From Lineus longissimus (taxonomy: Eukaryota > Nemertea > Pilidiophora > Heteronemertea > Lineidae): a stretch of 64,000 nucleotides of DNA. The notes below the pieces were generated by a model. That model had not been told where the DNA came from. It did no database searches and saw only the letters and a list, made by a program, of their open reading frames with translations. Every line of letters begins with the position of its first letter. Within the stretch, counting starts at the first letter, position 1. The stretch lies in the NCBI RefSeq assembly GCF_910592395.1, contig NC_088317.1:11964001-12028000 (forward strand). The letters run 5' to 3'. Positions 44,127-54,843 of this stretch are shown here, piece by piece. Both the position numbers and the translations under genes were made by a program.

Positions 44127-45289
44127 GTTGAATACATGTAGACTCTCAGTCTCGCCACCAGAGGGCCTCCGCTACGCTACGCGTATAGCCGCCATTTTGA
44201 TTCTCACCACGTGCGCACTGATTTTTGCTTGTCCTGTCGATCGGCTCTTATTAGAGAGGTTCGGCTGCGACGTTCCGAGATCGAGATCGGGATATGAATT
44301 CAGGTCGCGTCGTACCGCGACAAATCTTTGAAATGTGACATGCGTTGTGAGCCCCTCATAAATGGCCATTGTGACCAAGCTGTGGACCCTGTTGTAGGTT
44401 TCACATAATCAGTTTGTCATAACCAGAAAACGTAATTGACATGAACAGGTATAGTTGATTTCACTAGCCAAAGATGTGACGTCATCATTCCCTGCTTCAA
44501 ATTGGCTATCCCGATCCCGTCTGCCCGAGAAAGAACTGTTGTGCCTCGGTAGCGCAACACGACATAGGCCTAGGCTCCACATAATTGGTATTCACCTGCT
44601 ATGAACCAACGTTATTAAGTATTGTTTATTGTTTATTGAATTCCCGCGAGAGTTGGAGACGGTTGCGTTTTGTCTCACGTCCTCAATCTGGCCACTTAAA
44701 TGAAATAGCGGATTTCCGGTTAGACCCTATCCTCGACCTGATACCTATCCTGATCTCGATCCCGGAAACGGGATAGCCGAATCTCTCTATTAGCTCAGCA
44801 TCTGTACAGTTTGGTAGGTATTGTCAGTCCAGATGGCCAGGTCAATATGAAGAGAACGCCCAATAATATGAAGGGAAACGCACGAGATTGAGAGCATCTC
44901 AGTTTCAAATTCTTTTGTGGAGGAGGTCCCCCATTAGGCCTAGACCCCCCGCCAAAGTTCGCGCCTGCGGTGCTCACATATTCTGGCTTCGCCCTCAATA
45001 GAGCCCCCCCCCCATCCAGCTACGCTGGATCCGCCCCTGTAGTCTGTACAAACGATGTCTCTTACAGGCCTAGGCCGATCATATCTTGATGAGGATCATG
45101 GAATGAAGTGACACAACTGTGTAGTTATAAATCTCAAGCCTCAAGAACCGACACACTCTCGTCTTTTATTCAACATATATAGGGCCTATATTTATATTCA
45201 ATATTCTGAGTTTGAAAATATATATATCGAAGTTGGCTGTGCGGGTTACTGATCAAGATTGTATAGGCCTACGTTTATTGTTTCAGGTG
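44127..45289. other. Non-coding region 5' of the HECT gene with MITE remnants
   Basis: Inverted ends TTAGAGAGGTTCGGCTGCGA (about 44251) and (complemented) TAGAGAGATTCGGCTATCCC (about 44789) outline a ~540-bp MITE. A hAT-like terminus (complement CAGGGGCGGATCCAGCGTAG) ends at 45039 without a partner. An acceptor TTTATTGTTTCAG at 45286 implies a 5'-UTR exon for the HECT gene. Confidence 0.5.
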
Positions 45290-45382
45290 ATGGCCGGAGA
45301 GGAGAAAAACAAACTGATGTGGCTTGAGTTTATGAGGGAAAGATGTGGGGAAGATGTCTTAGAACGATTGGAAAAAGACAAG
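45290..45382 (+). CDS. HECT-type gene, coding exon 1
   Basis: The ATG at 45290 follows a splice acceptor by three bases. 31 codons (MAGEEKNKLMWLEFM and onward) end at LEKDK, donor GTAGGT. It joins in phase 0 to IDHMNIQLLSDVELSTYV in exon 2. The combined segment looks like a short SAM-like helical domain, common at the start of invertebrate G2E3-like HECT proteins. Confidence 0.65.
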
Positions 45383-45816
45383 GTAGGTAGCCAATGCAGG
45401 CCTCGCATAAAATTGTTGATGCCGGTATATAAGCCTCTGTCACCCTATTCCAGCAGCCATGGGACTGTTACACAGGCCGACAGGCGCAATGACTCACAGG
45501 TATAGCCTGTTGTGTTAGCTTTATTTATATCTTCTGTCACAACTGGTCATTCACAAAAAATTCTACCTCCGAGATCCGGCCAGTGATAATGCAACCCTGC
45601 TCTTGGGCAGGTCTTCCATCCCATAAAGTTCACCTTCACAAAAACTATTAGCAGTCATACCAGAGACACAGCCAAAGTCACAACCCTTTATTCAGTTATT
45701 ACAACCCTGGAGGAATTATAAAAAAGTTAATTCAAATAAACTACGTTATCTAAAAAGAAACCTGTAGTTTAATTATTAGGAAAGAAATGACAGCATCCTT
45801 TTTCCTCTGATTGCAG

Positions 45817-48024
45817 ATCGATCACATGAATATCCAGCTGTTGAGTGATGTAGAGCTGAGTACCTATGTGCCGATCATAGGAGATCGACTGGCCGTTCGT
45901 CACTATAAATTTGATGAGGGATCCAGAAGTTTGCATCAAGCAACCGGCACTAGTACAAGGGTTGATCACAAGTATGAAAAGCGAACACTGTTTACTAAGC
46001 TCCGCGAAAAAATGGGATTGCATTCGGCAGGAGGAAAGGGTAGCGACGATAAGAAAGATGGTGAGCACAATACCAAGAGCAAAGGAAAAGGGAACAAAAA
46101 GACCACTCGGGTGATCGAAATCGGCTGGCTGCATCAAGGGAAGCAGATCAGAAATCGAATGGGGGGAGGAACGAGGAAAGTGACAATGATAAAAACTTCT
46201 GGCAAGAAAGAGCTTCTCGCCGAGGCGAAGAATCTCTTCTTTACAAACGGCAAATCAAAATTTTGTCGCATAGAGGATGTATCATGCGACATCCTCGATT
46301 TTCAGGAAGGGAAACTTCCCGATGGTGCAACCGTTGGGCACATCTATGAAGAGGTTAAAATGGGTTTGGTGAGGGTGTACTTGTCAACTCGTTTGATAGA
46401 AAAGACAAGTTCTGATGTTGCCGGTGTGGTCGACGATGAAGAAGAGGTAAATGATCACCTGCCTATCATTTCGTTTAGTCCGAACTCAACAGTAGTAAAG
46501 ACAGGGCCAGTAAGTCCAGACTAACATTATTGGGAGGATGACGACACGCTACCTTTTGTTGGAAGCTGCGAGCTTGTAACAACATCCACTCCAATCGCTG
46601 AACACACTGTAGAGCCGAACAGACCTACAACAACTTCGCCCCGCTTTAAGTCCAATATACTTGCCATGGAAGATTTTCCACCAACACTTCCTGATATAGT
46701 TCATTTCCGCGCCAGAGGTACATCCAAGGCTAGCCATGAATCACCATCGTCCAAGCCTTCAGCATCGTCAAAGCCTTCAGCATCGCCAAAGCCTTCAGCA
46801 TCGCCAAAGCCTTCAGCATCAGTTGCCAAACTGGATGACAATCACAATTCGCCATTACCTACGTCATCAGGTGCCAATCCGTCGGCTTCAAACTATGAAT
46901 CACCTTTACGAATGCCTACAGCGTCAGTTGCCAGTCACTCGTTATCATTTGGTTTTGAACCCTCGCTTGAAGTTGAACCGTCATTTCATGAGATCTTGGA
47001 CAATCGATCCGGTTATATGGGCGTCAGCTCAACCTTAATAACGCTCCACAGAGCAAAACTTATGGAGGAAATGGTTACAAATTTCAAGGACTCTAAAATC
47101 GTAGATTCACCAACCAGATTTTCTTTCATTGATGAGCGAGGTATCGACAGTAGCGGCGTTTCGAGGGATGCATACTCTCTGTTCTGGAAAGAACTGTTTT
47201 TACGTGCTTCAGAGGGGGAGGAATGCAGAGTTCCTGTTATATTGGCTCACTGGCAAGATGAAGAATGGAAAGCCGTTGGAAGAATACTCATGAAGGGTTA
47301 CATAGATCATGGTTTCTTTCCACTAATGCTTGCAAAAGCTTTTACTGTAGCCCTAGTGCTAGGAGAGCAGCAGGTGACACCGGAATGTTTGTATGAATCG
47401 TTCATGACGCACCTAAGTGGGGTAGACCGAGATGTTGTGAAGGAGGCCACGGCGGGGACGTTAGATGAAGAGAACCAAGAAATGTTTGAAGAGCTATTGG
47501 ATCGCTTTGGGTACACCTCGATACCCTCAGAAAACATCAGAGGCACCCTGATACAGATCGCCCATAAGGAAATAATTCAAAAGCCAATGTACATATTGGA
47601 TAAAATGGCGGAAGTTTCAAGAGATACTCTTCAACCAAAGCTACCCACTTGTACGCAAATAACAGAGATGTACGAGGTAAGGAGGCCAACACCAAGACGA
47701 CTAAACAAGTTGCTGAGGGCTATAACAACAACAAGGGCCGAACGAAATACTTTTTCATTCCTTAAGCGATTCATTTCTGCACTTGACGAAGCATCTTTGA
47801 AAGGTTTTTTGAGGTTAATGACGGGGGCCGACAGTATCGTAGTTGATGGGATCAACGTTACCTTCAGCCGACTTGAGGGAGTCGAACGGCGTCCAATATT
47901 CAGAACGTGTGGTCCATGTCCGACTCTGGAATTGCCGAGCACCTATCAAACCTACCCGGATTTTCGGATGGAATTGAAATCGGTGCTCGACAATCCAGAG
48001 TCGTACAAAATGGACATGGCGTAG
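45817..48024 (+). CDS. HECT-domain E3-ligase-like gene, main exon (one in-frame TAA)
   Basis: HECT ligases accept ubiquitin on a Cys and pass it to substrates. The exon starts after TGATTGCAG. It includes PIIGDRLAVRHY, a Lys/Gly-rich stretch, then IGWLHQGKQIRNRMGGGTRK. A low-complexity KPSASPKPSAS repeat (four 18-bp units) follows at 46750-46820. The C-terminal ~350 residues are a divergent HECT fold: FSFIDERGIDSSGVSRDAYS (N-lobe start), GYIDHGFFPLMLAKAF, and a C-lobe ending RTCGPCPTLELPSTYQTYP, where the Cys in RTC aligns with the catalytic Cys. A TAA at 46522-46524 interrupts an otherwise open frame across 46525-46665. It is either a nonsense mutation or removed by splicing from the GTAAGT at 46510. 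Stop TAG 48022-48024; AATAAA at 48091. Confidence 0.7.
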
Positions 48025-48090
48025 GCACATTGTGTTTTCCTTATCAACGGTTTTAGGGATATTTTCATGAGCCTTTTGAGTCCTCTCCAC

Positions 48091-48096
48091 AATAAA
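48091..48096 (+). terminator. Polyadenylation signal of the HECT gene
   Basis: AATAAA 67 nt downstream of the stop codon on the same strand. Confidence 0.6.
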
Positions 48097-48144
48097 TGCC
48101 AATGTGCATGGCTGCAATATGTGTTTTAAAAGTATCATTACCTG

Positions 48145-48470
48145 GGCAAAGATTAATGGTTGGCCTATTTTGGTTGTCTTTGGTATAGGGGGTGCAAAGA
48201 GAGCCCCCCCCCTCCCACCCACCCTGTGTTCAATCTAATCGTTGTTTGTAATTGTACCTTATATGCCAAGATTAATGGTTGACCTATTTTGGTTGTGTTT
48301 GGTAGGGGATGCAAAGAGAGCCCCCCCCCCCCCCCACCCTGTGTTCAATCTAATCGTTGTTCGTAATTGTACCTTATATGCCAAGATTAATGGTTGACCT
48401 ATTTTGGTTGTGTTTGGTAGGGGGTGCAAAGAGAGCCCCCCACCCTGTTGTTTGTAATTATCTGTGCCAT
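48145..48470 (+). repeat. Minisatellite, three ~115-119-bp units
   Basis: AAGATTAATGGTTGACCTAT recurs at 48148, 48267 and 48382. Each unit has a polyC run of different length after GCAAAGAGAG. Open frames here are shadows. Confidence 0.85.
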
Positions 48471-49228
48471 CAACTATTAAAGTAGCTGACTTATTTTGTT
48501 TATGGCATATTGTTTGCTGAAAGGAATGCCGAGTCCCATTACCAATAAAACGCATTTTCTATACTTGTTTTTGTTACTGTTCTGAAATTCTTGGTTGTCA
48601 GACGATCGGTATGGATGTGTATTATCATAAATTCTTGACATATTACTCATAGGTAATATATTCTAGGTATTATCAAGAATATATATTCTTGGTGTTATAC
48701 ACAATTGTATTAAGTCGTACCATTGATTGATTGGTAGAGCAGGCGGCAACATCCCGGTATTCGTACCGGTAGTTTGCGAACACAGTTGAATTTTAAAATG
48801 GCTGGGAGAGCATCCAGCATTTTTGTCCTGACAGAGCCACGGTTGAAATCCCGTAATCATCCTGTAATCATCATCACCTTCTTCTGAGGTTTAGCACACT
48901 TTTCTACATTACCAACTTTGGAAAAGTAAACTTAAACATGTTTTTCAGTGCATGCCTTACTTTGTTCATTTTATAACAATCGTAATACCACTATGTGAAT
49001 ATATTATACATGAATAAGTACACACATCACGTTAAAACTAAAAGTCGCTATAAGCCCCTCTCGCACCTGAACAACTGATACGGCAGCTACAAGGACATGA
49101 AAGTTTCAGGTTTGCCGTGAGAGGGACATTCCCCAGATGTCGTCAGCCTTGCATACCTTGGAAGAAGGCCTACCAGTCAGTTTTTGGATCAGTTAGTGAT
49201 TGTGCCTAGGAAGCGAGACACAGCAACC
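48471..49228. other. Spacer between the HECT gene and the transposase
   Basis: Non-coding; no element boundary recognised. The two genes converge here. Confidence 0.5.
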
Positions 49229-51351
49229 TCAAAGATTTGTAAGAATTTCATTTCTTAGGTATCTGTACAACAAAAGCCCCTCCGTGGGGGTTGTCGGGGG
49301 AGACAAGCCAGCTTCTGCCATTAATAGGCACGACAAGTCAAAAACGAATTCGTCGCAAGGAAGACGGCCCTTGGGTGTGCATTCTGTGAGGCATGTATCT
49401 ACCTGTTGGTCCGTTACTGCGCAAATTTGGCTTTCTCCCCCGACGAGATGTGGTAGGTTGTACATCATCAGCGGTCTACCACTAGGCGCTATTTGATTAC
49501 GACAGGGACGAATTCTGTGACAATTCCACAAGTGGACAAGCTCGTCAAGATCGTTCTGGAAAAGAAAGAGATGTGTATAGGTTATAATACTTCTGTAAAA
49601 TATTCTGTTCACAACACTCTGCATTGACAATATAATTTCCTCTTCTATCTATTTATGTATTTTGTACTCATCTTTGGGTGAGTTAAACATCAATGAAGTG
49701 TTGTCATGCACCGATCTCACCCCAACTTACCGGTAGGCCTACATGTACCGGTAACTAGCTATGAACTCGGCGGTAAAGCTAATAAGACTTTCTGGACCAG
49801 GGCTTACCTGAATTAATTGCATGAAGCAAAATTGGGTCAAACATTTGCCCAAGCGGTCACCTGAGAAGTCGTCGTTTTCTTTCATTTCTTGGAACAGATT
49901 CATCCAAAACTGAGCATTTTGTCTTCTATTCATTGACCACCAGCACTCGATTCTTTGATTGTGGTTACTTGATCCAAATATGACACTTCGCCTGCTGAAC
50001 TCATCAACGTGGTCATGTCTCATGAACCTCTGCATATCTGCGACATGTCCATTCTCAGTACCCGGATCCATAGCCTTTTCGGGCAACCCCTTCGACTTCG
50101 AATTGCTTGCATGAAGTAACTCGCGATAACGGCCGGATCACTGTTTGTACGATAGGCTTCAAGCCACACGAGGAATCTGGAAAAACCTTCAATGCACCCA
50201 TTGATGCATATGCCGAACGGTTTTAACTTGTCATACCCATCAATGTGCCAAGCGAAGTCGGGTCCCGGGTTTTGATAAAGGTCTCATTAGGGAGTTTTTT
50301 TTGTTATTCATGCGCGGCCAACCCCTAACCGTAGTTCCTAAAATCATTGATTTCTCGGTCCTTACAGTATGTCAGCGTTGATTCAGCAGTTGTTTTGGCA
50401 AAGACATGTTTTTTTGGAGTTTCTGAAACCTATAGCGCTACTCAATAGGCGACTAACAAGAAACTACGCATTTATACTGTTGTTGCCGACGTATGTGTAC
50501 ACTGAACTTGGGATGTGCGTCGGCCCCGTGTTGAAATGCCGTCCAGTGCCAGTTGGTGCGTTTTTCGCTGATTTGTGCAAAATTCAACATATCTCAAAAG
50601 TTCAATGGTTGACCCTCGATTTTTTTTTGATTTTTGTGTAGCGTAAGCAACTGTCTTTCATGGGAGAATGGTCTCGGTAAGAATTATTCAGGAAAAAATG
50701 TATAATATTTGGGGTTTTTCGTGATTGTCCGGCCCAATTGGCAATATTGCCATTTGGGATGGTGAACATAGCTAGGAGCAAATGCGACGCTTATGATTTA
50801 TTTAAAGAAATAAAATGCCCGATTTAACATCCTGCAGAATCAGGGGAATCGGGCGTTTCCAGTGATATACGACACAAATGGGTTGTTCTCATGCATTCAC
50901 TTTGGAAACGCATCTTAAAATAGATGTTACGCCCTGTTAATGGGGCACGTCATCATCGCGTACATTTGGGAAAAACTCCCTAACGAGACCAAAGGCGCCT
51001 TCTCAGCCTCTTCCGTCGCCTGTATGCAACTCCCTCAGGATCGATGATATGTTGTAGATAACAAACTTCATTCTGAGTGACGACAAGTCCGTTTTGTATG
51101 CACTTCAAGTGCATGAACTTGTAACCATGAAGTTTCCCTGCCTCCTCCACCTCTTTCATTATAAACAAAGCAACGTCAAGTATGTCAGCCTTATTCTTGC
51201 GTCTGCATAAGCCAGACTTGGAGAGGATCCGGTTCAAGGTCCGGAGACTGAGTATGATGCCGTCGACATGAGCTAGTGTTTTTATAATCTCTTTGTAATT
51301 GAGCCCCAGATAGAAATAGACGCGCACCTTGTCACCAATGGCATCCGCCAT
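49229..51351 (-). pseudogene. Integrase-core (rve/DDE) transposase of the 8.2-kb element
   Basis: Starts at the ATG at 51351 (MADAIGDKVRVYFYLGLNYK). The N-terminal helix-turn-helix region (SLRTLNRILSKSGLCRRKN) and MHLKCIQNGLVV lead to RRRKRLRRRL, where a 711-bp element interrupts at 50990. After it, the retroviral-integrase-like core resumes: DFAWHIDGYDKLKPFGICIN (first Asp), DPGTENGHVADMQRF (second Asp), HNQRIECWW (Glu). An intron (49556-49807, GTAAGC..CAG) separates QFCFMQLIQ from NDLDELVHLWNCHRIRP, and the stop is at 49231-49229. One frameshift near 50090-50115 is additional to the insertion. It would have mobilised the surrounding element; this copy is inactive. Confidence 0.8.
50280..50990. 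mobile_element. 711-bp TIR element inserted in the integrase gene
   Basis: Ends GGTCTCATTAGGGAGTTTTT and (complemented) GGTCTCGTTAGGGAGTTTTT are flanked by AAA (50277-50279, 50991-50993). Removing it with one AAA joins RRL to YQNPGPDFAW, the expected integrase sequence. About 135 bp of its right end also forms part of every full-length C repeat. Confidence 0.85.
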
Positions 51352-51396
51352 TTTAGAATTCGACAGAACCAGATCCGTATGGCGTATAGTAACTGG

Positions 51397-51745
51397 TACG
51401 TATGAGATAACAAGTCGTACGTATGAGATAACAAGTCGTACGTATGAGATAACAAGTCGTACGTATGAGATAACAAGTCGTACGTATGAGATAACAAGTC
51501 GTACGTATGATATAACAATTCGTACGTATGAGATTACAAGTCGTACGTATGAGATAATAACTCATACTTATGAGATAATATCTCATACGTATGAGATAAT
51601 AAGTCGTACGTATGAGATAATAAGTCGTACGTATGAGATGATAAGTCGTACGTATAAGATAATAAGTCGTACGTATGTGATAACAAGTCGTACGTATGAG
51701 TCAATAAGTCAAACGAATGCGATAATAAGTCGTACGTATGAGTTA
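51397..51745 (-). repeat. Right terminal array of the ~20-bp repeat
   Basis: About 16 inverted copies of the left-array unit (GTACGTATGAGATAACAAGT). Shorter than the left array, so the two have changed in copy number independently. Confidence 0.9.
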
Positions 51746-52494
51746 GTTTTTTATTTTTTTTGTTGGCACTAATACGCTTCCGTACGTCCTAAATAATGAC
51801 AGAAAAGGGTGGTTTATTTCAATTTTGTGTCGACATGGTCGATGTCACGTGACATAAAAACAAAACAATCGCACACACCCGTCCAAAAAAGGCACTTTAA
51901 GAAAAACAAATACGTTTTTCCAGCTTAAAACCACACTGACGACTAAGTTATATTGGTCTACTGCCCAAATCTGAAGTATCAAATTGAATCACAAACTAGA
52001 ACTAGCTCTATTTAGCTATAGTTGCGTGAAAAATTCGCATACGGGTGAGTGACGTACATTCTGCTCCCTAGCGGCCAATAATTAAACTACATTCAGCCGT
52101 CTGCTCAGGTCTCGTTAGGGAGTTTTTCCCAAATGTACGCGATGATGACGTGCCCCAATAACACTAACAGGACGTAACATCTATTTTAAAATGCGTTTCC
52201 AAAGTGAATGCATGAGGACAACCCGATTCCCGTGAATAAGGACAATCACAATGTATTACATTACCAAAACAAAAATGTGTCGGAAGGAACTATGGATGGT
52301 CCCAACATGGGGGGTTGGGGGGGGGTGGTTTCCCCTCCATTGTACTGGGTAAAAACGTTACGCTATTGTAGGGGGGTTCGGGGGTGCTCCCCCGACCTAA
52401 AGGGGGGCTCACCAAGTCCTTGACTTTACATATTACCTCCATGGTTTGTCATATCTTCTCAGATTCCATTTCTAAGCAGCCATAACAATCAATA

Positions 52495-52914
52495 CTTGAC
52501 TTGCCAAACTCAGAAATGCAGCGCCACTCGCGGACAAAGATAGAACAACTCGACATTTTTTTCACTGGTTTTCGCTGCGCATGCGTACCAGCCATCCGGA
52601 AACTAATAATGGCGGCAATCTGAACTTGTTTAGTGTAAGTTTTTGAGAGTTCAAAAAGTTCTTTAAGGCTCATGATTTAAGATAATTAAGCAATCTGATA
52701 ACTATTACGTGTCAAGAAACAGACGTACCACAGTTATAACCAGTTTACCTGTGTGAATTTGCTTTCACTGCGTGTAGAACAGTTGTTTTTCTCGTCCGTC
52801 GCCGCGAAAGATGACGGCTGGTACGCATGCGCAGCGAAAACCGGTGAAAAAAATGTCGAGTTGTTCTATCTTTGTCCGCAAGTGGCGCTGCATTTCTAAG
52901 TTTGGCAAGTCAAG
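52495..52914. mobile_element. Foldback MITE, copy 2 (long loop)
   Basis: Same ends as at 4867-5104 (CTTGACTTGCCAAACTCAG), TA-flanked (52493-52494, 52915-52916). Arms are ~103 bp and the loop is ~213 bp of unrelated sequence. The arm segment TCGACGCCGAACTG of copy 1 is missing. Confidence 0.85.
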
Positions 52915-53049
52915 TATACGACAATCAAGATGTACAGACCGGGGGAGCTGGCTGTACGTACCCATAAGTCTTTGCGGTAGTCTCGCGCGTACCGGATATA
53001 ACCTATCAAGCTTTTCTCCTTCAGAGAAATACTGCGTTGCGCTCAACTA

Positions 53050-54124
53050 AGCCCACCTCTTAGGAGGGGCTCTTAAGATACACGTGTGTGCGGGAGTATA
53101 TAATGAATGATTAGAAATAAAGAGAGTAACTATTGTATATCCTACAAACAATTTTTTTTGGTATTTTTCTGAATTAACTCCGTTGAGTTTACCGATTTCT
53201 CCGCGATCTTCCGGTGGTGGTTGCTATCCCATTGGTTGAAATTAAGTTAAATTAAATTTAAATCTTCATGTGAATTCGCTACATCATATGCCTAAGAAAT
53301 TGGCCAATTATGTTAATATTTTTATTAGAGAAATATCCGTCCTAAATAATGACAGAAAAGGGTGGTTTATTTCAATTCTGTGTCGACATGGTCGAGGTCA
53401 CGTGACATAAAAACAAAACAATCGCACACACCCGTCCAAAAAAGGCACTTTAAGAAAAACAAATACGTTTTTCCTGCTTAAAACCACACTGACGACTAAG
53501 TTATTTTAGTCTACTACCCTAATCTGAAGTATCAAAATGAATTACAAATTAGAACTAGCTCTATTTAGCAAAAGTTGCGTGAAAAATTCGGGTGAGCGAC
53601 ATTCTGAGCCCTAGCGGCCAATAATTAAACTACTTTCAGCCGTCTGCTCCGGTCTCGTTAGGGAGTTTTTCCCAAATGTACGCGATGATGACGTGCCCCA
53701 TTAACAGGACGTAACATCTATTTTAAAATGCGTTTCCAAAGTGAATGCAAGAGGACAATCCATTTAAGTGTCGTATATCACTGGAAACGCCCGATTCCCG
53801 TGAATAAGGACAATCACAATGCATTACATTACCAAAACAAAAATGTGTCGGAAGGAACTATATGGATGGTCCCATCGCACCCCCCCCCCCCCTCCAGCAG
53901 TATGACACAGAAGGGCTAGTTGACTGTCCACCCGGGGGGTTTGGGGGAGCTTCCCCCCAACGCACTGGTAAAAACCTATGTCGACGGAGGGGGGTTTGGG
54001 GGGGTGTCCCCCCATTGTAATAGCTGTAGTTGTTAGAGCTTGCACTTAACATATGCTCGTAGGGGGGTTCGGGGGAGCTCCCCCGACCTAAAGGGGGGCT
54101 CACTAAGTCCTTGACTTTACATAT
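53050..54124 (+). repeat. C repeat copy 2, full length
   Basis: TA-flanked (53048-53049, 54125-54126). Contains the 5' terminal hairpin, a CACGTGAC block, the GGTCTCGTTAGGGAG module (from 53651) and G/C-rich palindromic 3' blocks such as GGGGGAGCTCCCCC. Small frames in it are shadows. Confidence 0.85.
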
Positions 54125-54205
54125 TAGTATTGGCTAGGCCTACAGACAATTTCTACTTTTAATTTTGTTTGTATGTTGAATTAAGGCTAGCATATCATAG
54201 TTATA

Positions 54206-54838
54206 AGCCCCCCTTTAGGAGGGGCTCTTAAGATACACGTGTGTGCGGGAGTAGATAATGTAAATGAATGATGAGAAATAAAGAGAGTAACTATTGATTG
54301 TATATCCTACAAACAATTTTTTTTGGTATTTTTCTGAATTAACTCCGTTGAGTTTACCGATTTCTCCGCGATCTTCCGGTGGTGGTTGCTATCCCATTGC
54401 TTGAAATTAATTTAAATCTTCATGGGAATTCGCTACATCATATGCCTAAGAAATTGGCCAATTATATTAATATTTTTATCAGAGAAATATCCGTCCTAAA
54501 TAATGACAGAAAAGGGTGGTTTATTTCAATTTTGTGTCGACATGATCGAGGTCACATGACATAAAAAACAAAACAATCGCACACACCCGTCCAAAAAAGG
54601 CACTTTAAGAAAAACAAATACGTTTTTCCAGCTTAAAACCACACTGACGACTAAGTTATATTGGTCTACTGCCCAAATCTGAAGTATCAAATTGAATCAC
54701 AAACTAGAACTAGCTCTATTTAGCTATAGTTGCGTGAAAAATTCGGGTGAGCGACGTACATTCTGTACCCTAGCGGCCAATAAATAAACTACTCCCCCGA
54801 CCTAAAGGGGGGCTCACTAAGTTCTTGACTTTACATAT
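54206..54838 (+). repeat. C repeat copy 3, internally deleted
   Basis: Both ends are intact, but the sequence from the GGTCTCGTTAGGGAG module to the 3' palindromes is missing (junction at AAACTACTCCCCCGACC, about 54786). Confidence 0.85.
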
Positions 54839-54843
54839 TAGTA

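Larger units (their letters stand above)
43586..51784. mobile_element. 8.2-kb integrase-core (IS3EU-like) transposon carrying a HECT gene
   Basis: Perfect inverted ends TACGGAAGCGTATTAGTGCC..(CAAC) are flanked by a 6-bp direct repeat CGTCCT (43580-43585, 51785-51790). Intact C repeats read CCGTCCTAAATAATG, giving the empty site. The terminal repeats continue inward as inverted arrays of a ~20-bp unit. Inside are a minus-strand integrase-core transposase (broken) and a plus-strand HECT-type gene. The 6-bp duplication and transposase type point to the IS3EU superfamily; this assignment is from memory of the families. Confidence 0.8.
43274..52433 (+). repeat. C repeat copy 1, split by the 8.2-kb element
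   Basis: C repeats are ~1.06-kb non-autonomous elements. They begin AGCCCCCCTCTTAGGAGGGG (a terminal hairpin), end GTCCTTGACTTTACATAT, and are flanked by TA. Copy 1 consists of 43274-43585 and 51791-52433. Its TA flanks are 43272-43273 and 52434-52435, exactly inside the P-like right end. There is no coding capacity. Confidence 0.75.
36900..52443. mobile_element. P-element-like transposon with two genes (and a nested insertion)
   Basis: The left end reads CATGGAGGTATAAATAAGAT, then GGAGAACGCACT. The right end is its complement, with the nested C repeat (43274-52433) sitting inside it. With that insert and one TA removed, the right end reads AGTGCGTTCTCCATC, TTATTTATA, CCTCCATG. A 7-bp direct repeat GTTTGTC flanks the element (36893-36899, 52444-52450); P elements make 8-bp duplications. 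The end is similar to the Drosophila P terminus (CATGATGAAATAACATAAGG). Without the nested insert the transposon is about 6.4 kb. It encodes a P-type transposase from the right and a PHD-finger protein from the left. Confidence 0.8.

Noticed and set aside
43668-44127. Long open frames rich in repeated YLIRTTYH / HTYDLLS peptides
   Set aside because: They are translations of a ~20-bp tandem repeat in the transposon end, open in several frames and both orientations.
43621-51745. Regularly spaced ~20-bp repeats as a possible CRISPR array
   Set aside because: There are no unique spacers, the units are contiguous, the host is eukaryotic, and the arrays are inverted ends of a transposon.
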